Origin: Pirellulaceae bacterium
Lineage (GTDB): Bacteria; Planctomycetota; Planctomycetia; Pirellulales; Pirellulaceae
Assembly (NCBI GenBank): GCA_022448645.1
Contig: JAKVBZ010000168.1
Span: 1-5,978, forward strand
Direction of reading: 5' to 3'
DNA: 5,978 nt
In this document: positions 1 through 5,978 of the stretch, one piece after another
Position numbering within the stretch: the first letter of the stretch is position 1
Layout of the letters: each line of letters starts with the position of its first letter
The notes under the pieces: model-generated
The model's database searches: none
What the model was told of the DNA's origin: nothing
Seen by the model: the letters and a program-made list of their open reading frames with translations, nothing else
Program-made: the position numbers and the translations under genes

Positions 1-1437
1 GACCTGAGGGGCACACAGGGTATGTTTGCTTGCTTTAGCGAAGAAGAGCACCAAGACCTGACCGTCGAAGGTGATGTTGGTGGCGAACGGATTCTTGTCG
101 AGCGACAAGGAGACCAGTTGAGTGGCTCACTGCCAGGGCCTGAGAATCCTTTGCGTCGCGATGCCGCTACCGTCCGGTTGCCGCTGAGAATCACTCGCCG
201 TCAAGACCGCATTTGGTTGCACGTAGATGGTCAACAAGTGCCACTCGTACCGAACCAGTACACCGATTGGGTCAAGCTGTCTTTTCCACTGGCGCCTGGC
301 ATCCGGGCTCGAGGAGTCTGCCGTTTCTATTTGAAACGCTTCGAAGCTCCCTTCGAAATGTATTGTACACCCATTCACATCGACCCAGACAAACCGGTGA
401 TGCCGATCTCTTATCCCAGCGTGTATTCGGTGTACTTGGCCAAGAAAATGGGGCCCTATGCGACACTGGGACTGGCCGAAGACACTTGGTCGCTGTCTGA
501 CGGAGTATTGAGTGAAGAAGCCTTCCTCCAGCAAGCATACAACATTGATGACGAACGCAAGGAAATGTTCTTTGACGCGCTCGACAGCGTCCGACGTGGC
601 GTGGTGGCCTGCGTATTTGATGCACCGGATCGCATTCAACACATGTTCTGGCGTTTTCAGGAGGATCATCATCCTGCTCGCGGTGACGATGAACAAACGA
701 TTGCTGATCACCGTGACACGATTCGTCGCATGTATGTGCGCATGGACGAACTGGTAGGTCGCACCGTCCAAGCGATCGATGACCAATCGGCTCTGTTCGT
801 GATGTCCGACCATGGATTCAAGTCGTTTCGACGCGGAGTCGATCTAAACGCTTGGCTGCGCGACAACGGATATCTGAAATTGAAGAAGGACCGGGCCAGC
901 TCGGAAAAAACTTATTTGGCCGACGTGGATTGGAGTCGCACGCAGGCTTTCGCGCTGGGCCTGGCGGGCATTGTGATCAACCAGGAAGGACGCGAAGCGC
1001 AGGGGACTGTCCCCCCGGGCGAACCGTCACGACGGCTGGCGAAACAGCTTTGTGAACAATTAACGGGGTTGGTCGACCCTCAAACGGATGAAGTGGCGAT
1101 TCACGAGGCAGTCGACAGCCACGATGTCTATCAAGGACCTTATGTGCGTGAAGCGCCAGATGTGATCATTGGATACAATGTGGGATACCGAGTGAGTTGG
1201 GATGCGGCGATTGGCAAGTGTGGACAGCACGTGTTCTCCGACAATACGAAAGCGTGGAGTGGCGACCACTGCATCCATCCCGAGCTTGTGCCTGGGATAC
1301 TTTTCAGCAATTGGCCCTTGAAGAGCGAAGAGTCCAACATTATTGATTTGGCGCCCACCGTGCTTGACTTGTTAGGAGTTGACACGCCGGGTTACATGGA
1401 CGGACATTCCTTGTTATGCAACGACGAGACTTCGTAA
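1..1437 (+). CDS. Alkaline-phosphatase-superfamily phosphodiesterase/pyrophosphatase, 5' end outside window
   Basis: The frame is open to the left edge, so the gene starts upstream; the ATG at 22 is internal, because the residues before it (DLRGTQG) align with DLLGGYG at residues 197-203 of the next gene's product. The visible part holds a beta-rich insert (about bases 60-350) and then the C-terminal half of the catalytic domain. Metal-site residues are visible as D (628-630) and H (640-642) in APDRIQHMFW, the Asp-His pair in MSDHGF (808-813), and the distal His in SGDH (1267-1269). In this family these bind two metal ions, usually zinc, and hydrolyse phosphodiester or pyrophosphate bonds or transfer the phosphoryl group. 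The nucleophile and signal peptide are off the window. Bases 373-534 align without gaps to the next gene's product with 31 of 54 residues identical by hand count, so the two are tandem paralogues. The stop lies 22 bp inside the next gene. The superfamily call is firm; the substrate is unknown. Confidence 0.9.
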   Translation, partial: DLRGTQGMFACFSEEEHQDLTVEGDVGGERILVERQGDQLSGSLPGPENPLRRDAATVRLPLRITRRQDRIWLHVDGQQVPLVPNQYTDWVKLSFPLAPGIRARGVCRFYLKRFEAPFEMYCTPIHIDPDKPVMPISYPSVYSVYLAKKMGPYATLGLAEDTWSLSDGVLSEEAFLQQAYNIDDERKEMFFDALDSVRRGVVACVFDAPDRIQHMFWRFQEDHHPARGDDEQTIADHRDTIRRMYVRMDELVGRTVQAIDDQSALFVMSDHGFKSFRRGVDLNAWLRDNGYLKLKKDRASSEKTYLADVDWSRTQAFALGLAGIVINQEGREAQGTVPPGEPSRRLAKQLCEQLTGLVDPQTDEVAIHEAVDSHDVYQGPYVREAPDVIIGYNVGYRVSWDAAIGKCGQHVFSDNTKAWSGDHCIHPELVPGILFSNWPLKSEESNIIDLAPTVLDLLGVDTPGYMDGHSLLCNDETS

Positions 1438-3470
1438 AGTTGACCTCGGCTGGAGCAGGAGCCTCCTTGCTGACCTCGTGTGGTCCCGCTACCGATCCAC
1501 GCCAAGTCTCTTCCCGCCTGGTCTTGCTGGCCTTTGACGGAATGGATCCGCGGATCGCTCGATCCCTCATGGAGCAAGGCCGTCTGCCGAATTATTCTCG
1601 CCTGGCCCAACAAGGTTCGTTTACCAAGATTGGGACAGTGACGCCGCCTCATACTCCGGTGGCGTTTTCCAGTATCATCAGTGGGGCTTTGCCAAGCGTC
1701 CATCAGATTTTCGATTTTATTCATCGTGACGTACAGCCTCGCGGTCAGTCTGGCATCGAACCATTCTTTTCCACAGCGCGAGCCGAACGGCCAGAGAGCC
1801 AGTGGGCATTGTCGCTGGGGCAATGGACTTTACCGCTGGTGGGAGGCGAAACAAAGCTATTGCGACAAGGGAAAGCTTTTTGGGACTATTTGGTGGAACA
1901 TGGCGTTGATGCGGATGTCTACTATCTGCCCGCGAACTTTCCTGTGGGCCAGACTTCCAAGGGGCGTGGTCGTTTGCAAGCGATCAGTGGCATGGGCACT
2001 CCCGATCTGCTAGGCGGCTATGGAGAGTTCACGAAGTTTACTGCCAGCACATCCTTTCGTGGACAGCGTGTGGGGGGCGGCCGTTTTACCTATCTCGCAA
2101 TGCGGAATCATCGTTGCCAAGTCAAGTTGGAAGGGCCGCCGAATCTGATCAAAAAGGTGGACGGGCGTGGACGCACCGAGGTTTTGGCCGCGACCCTCCA
2201 TGTAGTGCGTGATCCTCAGGCACCAGTGGCAAAGATTGAAGTTTCTGGGAACCTGGTACTTTTGAACGAAGGTGAATGGAGTGATTGGGTGCCGGTTGAT
2301 TTCCATAGTGGAATTCCAGGTGCCTCCGTGTTGAATGCGGCCGGTGCTCCCACCATCATGCGTGGAATGGTCCAAATGTACCTGGCTCAGGTGCATCCCC
2401 AATTAGAACTGTACGTCAGCCCCATCAATATCGACCCGCTCGAGCCAATTTTTCCGATCAGCACGCCGGCTGATTTTGCTTGTCAGTTGGCAGAAAAACA
2501 CGGCCGCTTCGCCACGCTAGGTATCCCCGAAGATACCAAAGCGCTCAGTCATGGTGCGTTGAGTGAGGAGGAGTTCTTGCAACAAGTCGATCTTGGCATG
2601 CACGAACGAATCGTTCAGTATCGCGACGCCCTGGCGCGGCACAAAAGCGGATGCCTTTTCTTTTACTTTGGTGCCACCGATTTGGTCCAACACATGTTTT
2701 GGCGTGACCGTGATCCGCAGCATCCAGGCCGCCTGGAGGAACAGGGTGACCGTTTCGCGTCGGTGGTCGACGAACTGTACATCAAGACCGACCAACTGGT
2801 CGGCGAAACACTAGACACGCTTGGTGACGACGATACGTTGATCGTTTTTTCGGATCATGGCTTTACGAGCTTTCGGCGAGGATTCAATCTGAATTCCTGG
2901 TTGCGGGAAAAGGGGTACATTCAGCTGTTGCGGCAGCGTCGCGGGAAAAATGCGGATCTGTTACGCGATACAGACTGGGCGGGCACTCAAGCCTATGGAC
3001 TCGGGATGAATGCGTTGTATCTTAATTTGGCTGGTCGAGAATCAAACGGGACGGTTAAGGATTCGGATCGCTCTCGATTACTTGAAGAAATCCGTGAGGA
3101 GCTACTGGAAGTTCGTGACGTCGATGGATCAGCGGTAATGGATCGGGTCGATTTCACCGAGGACCTCTATCCCGGTGCCGACCCACGCGTGGCTCCGGAC
3201 TGCATCTTAGGTTACCGAGATGGTTATCGGGCGAGCTGGGATACGATTTTGGGGACTATGACACGAGAAGTCCTAGGTGATAACCTGGACCGTTGGAGCG
3301 GTACCCACTTGATTTCCGCCGATTTGGTGGCGGGAATGATTTTTTCGAATCGTAAGATCGTGAGCAATCAACCGCATCTAACAGACATCGCTCCTACAAT
3401 CCTGAGTCTCTTTGGAATTGCCAAACCCTCACAAATGACCGGCCACGATTTGTTTGCATTACGGAGCTAA
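1416..3470 (+). CDS. Tat-exported lipoprotein, alkaline-phosphatase-superfamily phosphodiesterase/pyrophosphatase
   Basis: A complete 684-residue enzyme of the type I phosphodiesterase / nucleotide pyrophosphatase branch. The start at 1416 is supported by an N-terminal twin-arginine signal (RRDFVKL, residues 3-9), a short Ala/Gly-rich stretch and a lipobox LTSC ending at Cys22, so a folded, lipid-anchored extracytoplasmic protein is expected. Catalytic residues in order: Asp41 in AFDGMDP (metal), Thr80 in PPHTPVAFSS (predicted nucleophile), Asp422 and His426 in ATDLVQHMFW, Asp480-His481 in FSDHGF, and His631 in SGTH. The metal set looks complete, so the enzyme is probably active. A beta-rich insert at about 205-335 separates the catalytic halves and may shape substrate choice. 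Many relatives have Ser at the nucleophile position and HGIFDF where this protein has HQIFDF; Thr is normal in nucleotide pyrophosphatases. The gene overlaps its upstream paralogue by 22 bp and has no close Shine-Dalgarno sequence, suggesting translational coupling. The substrate could be a nucleotide, a lipid headgroup or a glycan phosphate; the sequence does not decide. Confidence 0.93.
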   Translation: MQRRDFVKLTSAGAGASLLTSCGPATDPRQVSSRLVLLAFDGMDPRIARSLMEQGRLPNYSRLAQQGSFTKIGTVTPPHTPVAFSSIISGALPSVHQIFDFIHRDVQPRGQSGIEPFFSTARAERPESQWALSLGQWTLPLVGGETKLLRQGKAFWDYLVEHGVDADVYYLPANFPVGQTSKGRGRLQAISGMGTPDLLGGYGEFTKFTASTSFRGQRVGGGRFTYLAMRNHRCQVKLEGPPNLIKKVDGRGRTEVLAATLHVVRDPQAPVAKIEVSGNLVLLNEGEWSDWVPVDFHSGIPGASVLNAAGAPTIMRGMVQMYLAQVHPQLELYVSPINIDPLEPIFPISTPADFACQLAEKHGRFATLGIPEDTKALSHGALSEEEFLQQVDLGMHERIVQYRDALARHKSGCLFFYFGATDLVQHMFWRDRDPQHPGRLEEQGDRFASVVDELYIKTDQLVGETLDTLGDDDTLIVFSDHGFTSFRRGFNLNSWLREKGYIQLLRQRRGKNADLLRDTDWAGTQAYGLGMNALYLNLAGRESNGTVKDSDRSRLLEEIREELLEVRDVDGSAVMDRVDFTEDLYPGADPRVAPDCILGYRDGYRASWDTILGTMTREVLGDNLDRWSGTHLISADLVAGMIFSNRKIVSNQPHLTDIAPTILSLFGIAKPSQMTGHDLFALRS

Positions 3471-3472
3471 GA

Positions 3473-3673
3473 ATGTTTTCTGGGCGCAAGAGTGTGAAAG
3501 TCGACAAGCAGCTTTACGAAAAGTTAACGGAGGCTGCCGGGCAAAAAGGATATTCTTCGACAGAAGAGTTTGTCCAACATCTTTTGGAACGTGCGGTGGA
3601 AGGGACCTCACAGGATGATCTGGATCAACAGCAGGCTGAACAGCAACTCCGTGGATTGGGATACCTCGAATAG
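3473..3673 (+). CDS. Small ribbon-helix-helix-like protein with an LGYLE tail
   Basis: A 66-residue protein starting 2 bp after the preceding stop, with GGAG at 3463-3466 placed 6 bases before the ATG. Residues 6-11 (KSVKVD) fit the beta strand of a ribbon-helix-helix (MetJ/Arc/CopG) fold. Residues 12-25 fit helix A and 29-43 helix B, with the usual Gly-Tyr-Ser-Ser turn between them. Such proteins are mostly dimeric DNA-binding repressors, so autoregulation of this operon is possible, but no operator can be shown because the promoter is outside the window. A Gln/Asp-rich linker (45-57) leads to QLRGLGYLE (58-66). From memory, a similar Leu-Gly-Tyr ending closes many phosphatase- and sulfatase-superfamily enzymes. 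That, and its place between an envelope enzyme gene and a membrane protein gene, leaves open a role as a protein-binding adaptor instead of a repressor. The fold call is fairly secure; the function is not. Confidence 0.8.
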   Translation: MFSGRKSVKVDKQLYEKLTEAAGQKGYSSTEEFVQHLLERAVEGTSQDDLDQQQAEQQLRGLGYLE

Positions 3674-3679
3674 CGATCC

Positions 3680-4513
3680 ATGAACGTCATTAATCGTCTG
3701 TGTACCAGTGTTGCTGATTTCGTGTTGGTCGCCATGTCGGGTTGGACCTCCGTTTGGCCTTTGCTATTTCTGTCCATCCTGGCTGGCATCGGCATGGCGA
3801 TCGTCTTTCGCTGGACGTCGGCACAGGGTGCTTTAAAGCAAGTTGCGGACCAAAGTCGTGCCCAGGTGTTAGCGATTAAGCTCTTTAAAGATGACTTGAG
3901 GACAATGTTTCGCAGTTTCTGGCGGCTGTTGGGCTATGCCACGTTGCGCTTGTGGTATGGCGTACCACCCGTGTTAGTGATGATCGTGCCGCTAGTACTA
4001 GGGATGGTTCAGTTGGCTCGCTGGTACGAGTTTCGCCCGCTGTGTCCTGGGGAATCAGCTATCGTCGAAGTGCAACTCGACGACAAAAGCTGGTCGACTC
4101 ACCAGGAGTTAGTGTTGTCTGGCAGCGGAGGGATTCACTTGGAGACAAAGGCTTTGCGTGACGAACGAGAGTGTTCGCTCTACTGGCGGTTTCACGTCGA
4201 CGAGCCTGGACTGGCGACATTGCAGTGGCAGCAAGGCCAAGAGTCGTTCACGAAACACGTCAATGTGGTGCCTGAAAAAGACCAATTGGGTGCCACAGAT
4301 TATCGCCGTCCCGGTGCGGTTTGGTGGGACCAGGTGTTGCACCCTGGCGAGCCTGGTTTTTCCCGAAACTCCCCTTTGCAGGCCATCGTAGTACATTACC
4401 CTCGACGTCAGACAACCGTGTTGGGAGTGGCGGTGCCCTGGTGGGCGACATTCTTCATCGTGTCCATGGTTGCCGCGATGCTCAGCCGTCCACTGGTGAA
4501 GGTCCAATTCTAG
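3680..4513 (+). CDS. Three-helix membrane protein of unknown function with extracytoplasmic beta domain
   Basis: A 277-residue protein starting 6 bp after the preceding stop with no Shine-Dalgarno sequence, so probably translated by coupling. Hydrophobic segments lie at about residues 24-44, 96-113 and 247-268. Between the first two is a basic, probably helical linker (about 45-92) containing AIKLFKDDLRTMFRSFWRLL. Its positive charge (several Lys/Arg) suggests it is cytoplasmic. Residues 114-245, beginning YEFRPLCPGESAIVEV, are rich in alternating polar/hydrophobic stretches like a small beta-sandwich and should face outward. The C-terminus (SRPLVKVQF) would be inside. An N-out helix, a cytoplasmic helical linker and then two further helices recall the Oxa1/YidC/DUF106 insertase superfamily, but here the last two helices are split by a large folded domain and I see no diagnostic motif. 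The resemblance is topological only. The co-directional lipoprotein enzyme genes suggest it works with them at the envelope. I recognise no named family. Confidence 0.85.
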   Translation: MNVINRLCTSVADFVLVAMSGWTSVWPLLFLSILAGIGMAIVFRWTSAQGALKQVADQSRAQVLAIKLFKDDLRTMFRSFWRLLGYATLRLWYGVPPVLVMIVPLVLGMVQLARWYEFRPLCPGESAIVEVQLDDKSWSTHQELVLSGSGGIHLETKALRDERECSLYWRFHVDEPGLATLQWQQGQESFTKHVNVVPEKDQLGATDYRRPGAVWWDQVLHPGEPGFSRNSPLQAIVVHYPRRQTTVLGVAVPWWATFFIVSMVAAMLSRPLVKVQF

Positions 4514-4516
4514 CCA

Positions 4517-4546
4517 TTATCAGATTAGGAGGCCCGGGCATGATAA
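4517..4546. repeat. Short inverted repeat around the AGGAGG site
   Basis: TTATCA (4517-4522) and TGATAA (4541-4546) are exact reverse complements. The 18-base loop contains the AGGAGG at 4527-4532 and the 8-base palindrome GCCCGGGC (4532-4539). The right arm starts at the second base of the ATG at 4540. If folded in RNA, it would place a ribosome site in a loop and its start codon at the stem. The stem is only 6 bp and mostly A-U, and there is no trailing U run, so it is not a convincing terminator. It may be chance. Confidence 0.25.
4527..4532 (+). promoter_or_regulatory. Strong Shine-Dalgarno sequence in the intergenic gap
   Basis: AGGAGG lies 7 bases before the ATG at 4540, an ideal spacing. 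It is the only near-perfect site next to a start codon that I found in the window; the long genes here have weak sites or none. It does not serve the large downstream gene directly, whose start is about 90 bases further on. It therefore marks the 14-codon ORF as possibly translated. Confidence 0.5.
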
Positions 4547-4584
4547 CGCTGTTCGTAGGTATACTAGAAACATATTTCAAATGA
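4540..4584 (+). CDS. Possible 14-residue leader peptide
   Basis: This short ORF encodes MITLFVGILETYFK. It is supported by the AGGAGG at 4527-4532 with 7-base spacing. Its TGA stop (4582-4584) overlaps the ATG at 4581 as ATGA, the classic termination-reinitiation junction. The peptide is mostly hydrophobic. It carries no run of a single amino acid that would suggest a classical attenuation leader. Evidence for translation is the ribosome site only; conservation cannot be judged here. Confidence 0.3.
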   Translation: MITLFVGILETYFK

Positions 4585-4628
4585 ATCACCATGACGCCAA
4601 ATTGACTCGAGACTCGCAATGGACATGA
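4581..4628 (+). CDS. Possible 15-residue relay ORF
   Basis: This ORF encodes MNHHDAKLTRDSQWT. Its ATG overlaps the stop of the 14-codon ORF, and its own TGA (4626-4628) overlaps the ATG at 4625, which is the third codon of the downstream secreted-protein gene. It has no ribosome site of its own, so it could be translated only by reinitiation. It makes sense as a coupling device, not as a functional peptide, and may be fortuitous. Confidence 0.15.
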   Translation: MNHHDAKLTRDSQWT

Positions 4629-5978
4629 TGTTTACGTACAAGGCTAAACGGCCGTTACAGCTTCCAATACTACTCTTGGCAATCCTTCACTTTATCTCGG
4701 CCACCATCCAGGCTGGCGAACAGCGTGGACGGGTGATCTACAATCTCGACTGTACCGAGTTCTTTGTGGGAACGTTCGGGCCGAACGTTCCAGAAACGAT
4801 CGAAAAGTTTGTTGACGACCACGCCACTGCCGGTATCACGGATTTGTTCGTCAACGTGAATGCGCAACGGACAAACTACCGCAGTCAAGTTTGGGAAGCT
4901 TTTTGGGATGGATACGATCCATCTGCCGGGGTCGAGCAGCCTTTTTTCTCGGGTATTCCCGCTGCTCGCATTGCTGGCCCAGATGCGAACGAATCGCAGA
5001 TGTACATCAACATGTACGAGCTCAACGAAATGGGTTGTGACTATGCCGAAAAGATGTTAGCTCGCGCCAGGCATCATCAGGTTAGAGCTTGGATATCGCT
5101 CAGGATGAACGACGGGCATTCAGCGAGTCTACCGGATCATCCAAGCCATAATGGGCTTTGGAAGTCGCATCCTGAGTGGCGCCTCACGTCGGGGTATGGA
5201 CTCGACTACGAACAGCCCGAGGTGCGCAGGCATTATCAGCAATTGATTGGCGAAGTCTGTCGTCGCTATGACATCGACGGTCTGGAGCTCGACTTTCAAA
5301 GGTTTTGGCTCTACTTTCGCAATGGGCGTGAGCAACACGGCACGAAATTGATGTTGAAGTTCCTGCACGAGGCTCGTGCGGCGACAGATGCTGCAGCGAA
5401 ACGTTTAGGGCATCCCGTAAAACTAGCCGTGCGAGTACCTGGTAACCCCTGGACAGCTCGTCGCCATGGTCTAGATGCAATCGCTTGGGCACGTGCCGAT
5501 CTGATAGATCTGATCATTGTTGGCTCCTTTTGGTTTTCTACCAATAGCGACATTCCCGTAGAGACTTGGCAAGGGCTGCTGCACGATTCCAAAGTTGAGA
5601 TTGCTGTCCATTTAGAAGACGGTATTGATTCGGGGGCCAGTGGCCGACGCACCATGACCCATGAAGAGATGCGTGGCATCATAACGAGTGGTCTCCACCG
5701 TGGTGCCGACGCGATCTATTTATTCAACTTCTTTACAGGTCCGCTCCACAATTGGCCGCGAGCGGATCACGATCGGTTGATTGCTGACGCGGGGTCCTAC
5801 GAGACGCTGCGTGCCAACCCACGTCGTCATGCTCTCACGATCACCCATCCTTGGTCTTCTGGCGAAACGGCACCGAGGGCGTTGTTACCTTACACGGGCA
5901 AACATGGCATGTTTCGCATCCATATCGGACCGCGTCTGTCATCGGAACAGCAGGCAAGCGTCGAATTAGAAGTTCCCA
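4619..5978 (+). CDS. Secreted TIM-barrel, glycoside-hydrolase-like protein, 3' end outside window
   Basis: The frame is open from the ATG at 4619 to the right edge (453 full codons), with an in-frame stop upstream at 4592-4594. Alternative starts are the ATGs at 4625 and 4628; none has a good Shine-Dalgarno sequence. Residues 11-32 are a basic-then-hydrophobic signal peptide with likely cleavage near Ala32-Gly33, so the protein is exported. The rest reads as a beta/alpha barrel: a first strand near VIYNLDCTEFFVG (39-51), a strand at DLFVNVNAQ (75-83), RAWISLRMND (156-165), DIDGLELDFQRFW (218-230), KLAVRVPGN (268-276), DLIIVGSFWF (297-306), and a last strand at ADAIYLFNFF (363-372). Glu223 and Asp225 in the GLELDF strand sit where GH10-like and related hydrolases often carry acidic catalytic residues. 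A further beta domain seems to begin after about residue 400. The substrate is unknown, and a non-catalytic carbohydrate-binding role is possible. A 105-bp gap separates the gene from the preceding unit, so it may be transcribed separately. Confidence 0.85.
   Translation, partial: MDMMFTYKAKRPLQLPILLLAILHFISATIQAGEQRGRVIYNLDCTEFFVGTFGPNVPETIEKFVDDHATAGITDLFVNVNAQRTNYRSQVWEAFWDGYDPSAGVEQPFFSGIPAARIAGPDANESQMYINMYELNEMGCDYAEKMLARARHHQVRAWISLRMNDGHSASLPDHPSHNGLWKSHPEWRLTSGYGLDYEQPEVRRHYQQLIGEVCRRYDIDGLELDFQRFWLYFRNGREQHGTKLMLKFLHEARAATDAAAKRLGHPVKLAVRVPGNPWTARRHGLDAIAWARADLIDLIIVGSFWFSTNSDIPVETWQGLLHDSKVEIAVHLEDGIDSGASGRRTMTHEEMRGIITSGLHRGADAIYLFNFFTGPLHNWPRADHDRLIADAGSYETLRANPRRHALTITHPWSSGETAPRALLPYTGKHGMFRIHIGPRLSSEQQASVELEVP

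Noticed and set aside
127..813. A 228-codon open frame on the minus strand opposite the first enzyme gene
   Set aside because: The plus strand carries conserved catalytic motifs through the same bases, the minus-strand protein has no recognisable domain, and it looks like a codon-bias shadow.
1545..1556. 12-bp perfect palindrome GATCCGCGGATC near the start of the second enzyme gene
   Set aside because: It falls on the codons of the conserved metal-binding motif (Met-Asp-Pro-Arg-Ile) and has no partner elsewhere in the window, so it is probably incidental.
1392..1823. A 143-codon minus-strand frame across the junction of the two enzyme genes
   Set aside because: It lies over the Tat signal, first metal Asp and nucleophile region of the second enzyme, and its product is a low-information Arg-rich sequence.
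2788..2803. Perfect 7-bp inverted repeat CCGACCA-AC-TGGTCGG inside the second enzyme gene, considered as an operator for the RHH-like protein
   Set aside because: It is a single copy in the middle of a coding region, explained by the codons for Thr-Asp-Gln-Leu-Val-Gly, with no second site.
4560..4565. TATACT as a possible -10 promoter element for the secreted-protein gene
   Set aside because: There is no acceptable -35 hexamer at 16-18 bases upstream and no extended -10 TG, so a promoter cannot be supported from sequence alone.
4321..4584. A plus-strand frame of 87 codons spanning the end of the membrane protein gene
   Set aside because: Its first part is out of frame within the conserved membrane protein. 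Only its last 14 codons, preceded by AGGAGG, have independent support, and they are listed separately.

Overview
The window looks like a bacterial chromosome segment of moderate GC content, with every gene on the + strand and tightly packed. The style of the proteins points to a Gram-negative-type bacterium, most plausibly a planctomycete (Pirellulales-like) or a neighbouring phylum. The clues are Tat-lipoprotein and periplasmic phosphatase-superfamily enzymes, a secreted TIM-barrel protein of a sort common there, and few Shine-Dalgarno sequences. No RNA gene or other taxonomic marker is present, so the assignment is an inference.

Bases 1-4513 form one compact transcription unit of four genes whose promoter lies upstream of the window. 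First come two paralogous alkaline-phosphatase-superfamily enzymes of the type I phosphodiesterase / nucleotide pyrophosphatase branch. The first is cut by the left edge. The second is complete, with a twin-arginine signal and lipobox, and its start overlaps the first gene by 22 bp. After a 2-bp gap comes a 66-residue ribbon-helix-helix protein whose last residues (LRGLGYLE) resemble the C-terminal tails of many enzymes of the same phosphatase/sulfatase superfamily. After a further 6 bp comes a 277-residue, three-helix membrane protein with a cytoplasmic linker and an extracytoplasmic beta-rich domain. The spacing implies translational coupling and a joint function at the cell envelope. I do not know a described pathway for this set, and it is the best candidate here for an uncharacterised system.

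Bases 4514-4618 separate that unit from the next gene. This short stretch holds the best Shine-Dalgarno sequence in the window (AGGAGG), placed 7 bases before a 14-codon ORF. That ORF is joined by an ATGA overlap to a second, 15-codon ORF, which is joined by another ATGA overlap to the start region of the next gene. It may be a translational relay or leader, or chance.

Bases 4619-5978 encode a secreted TIM-barrel protein resembling glycoside hydrolases, which runs off the right edge. No mobile elements, CRISPR arrays, tRNA or rRNA genes were seen.
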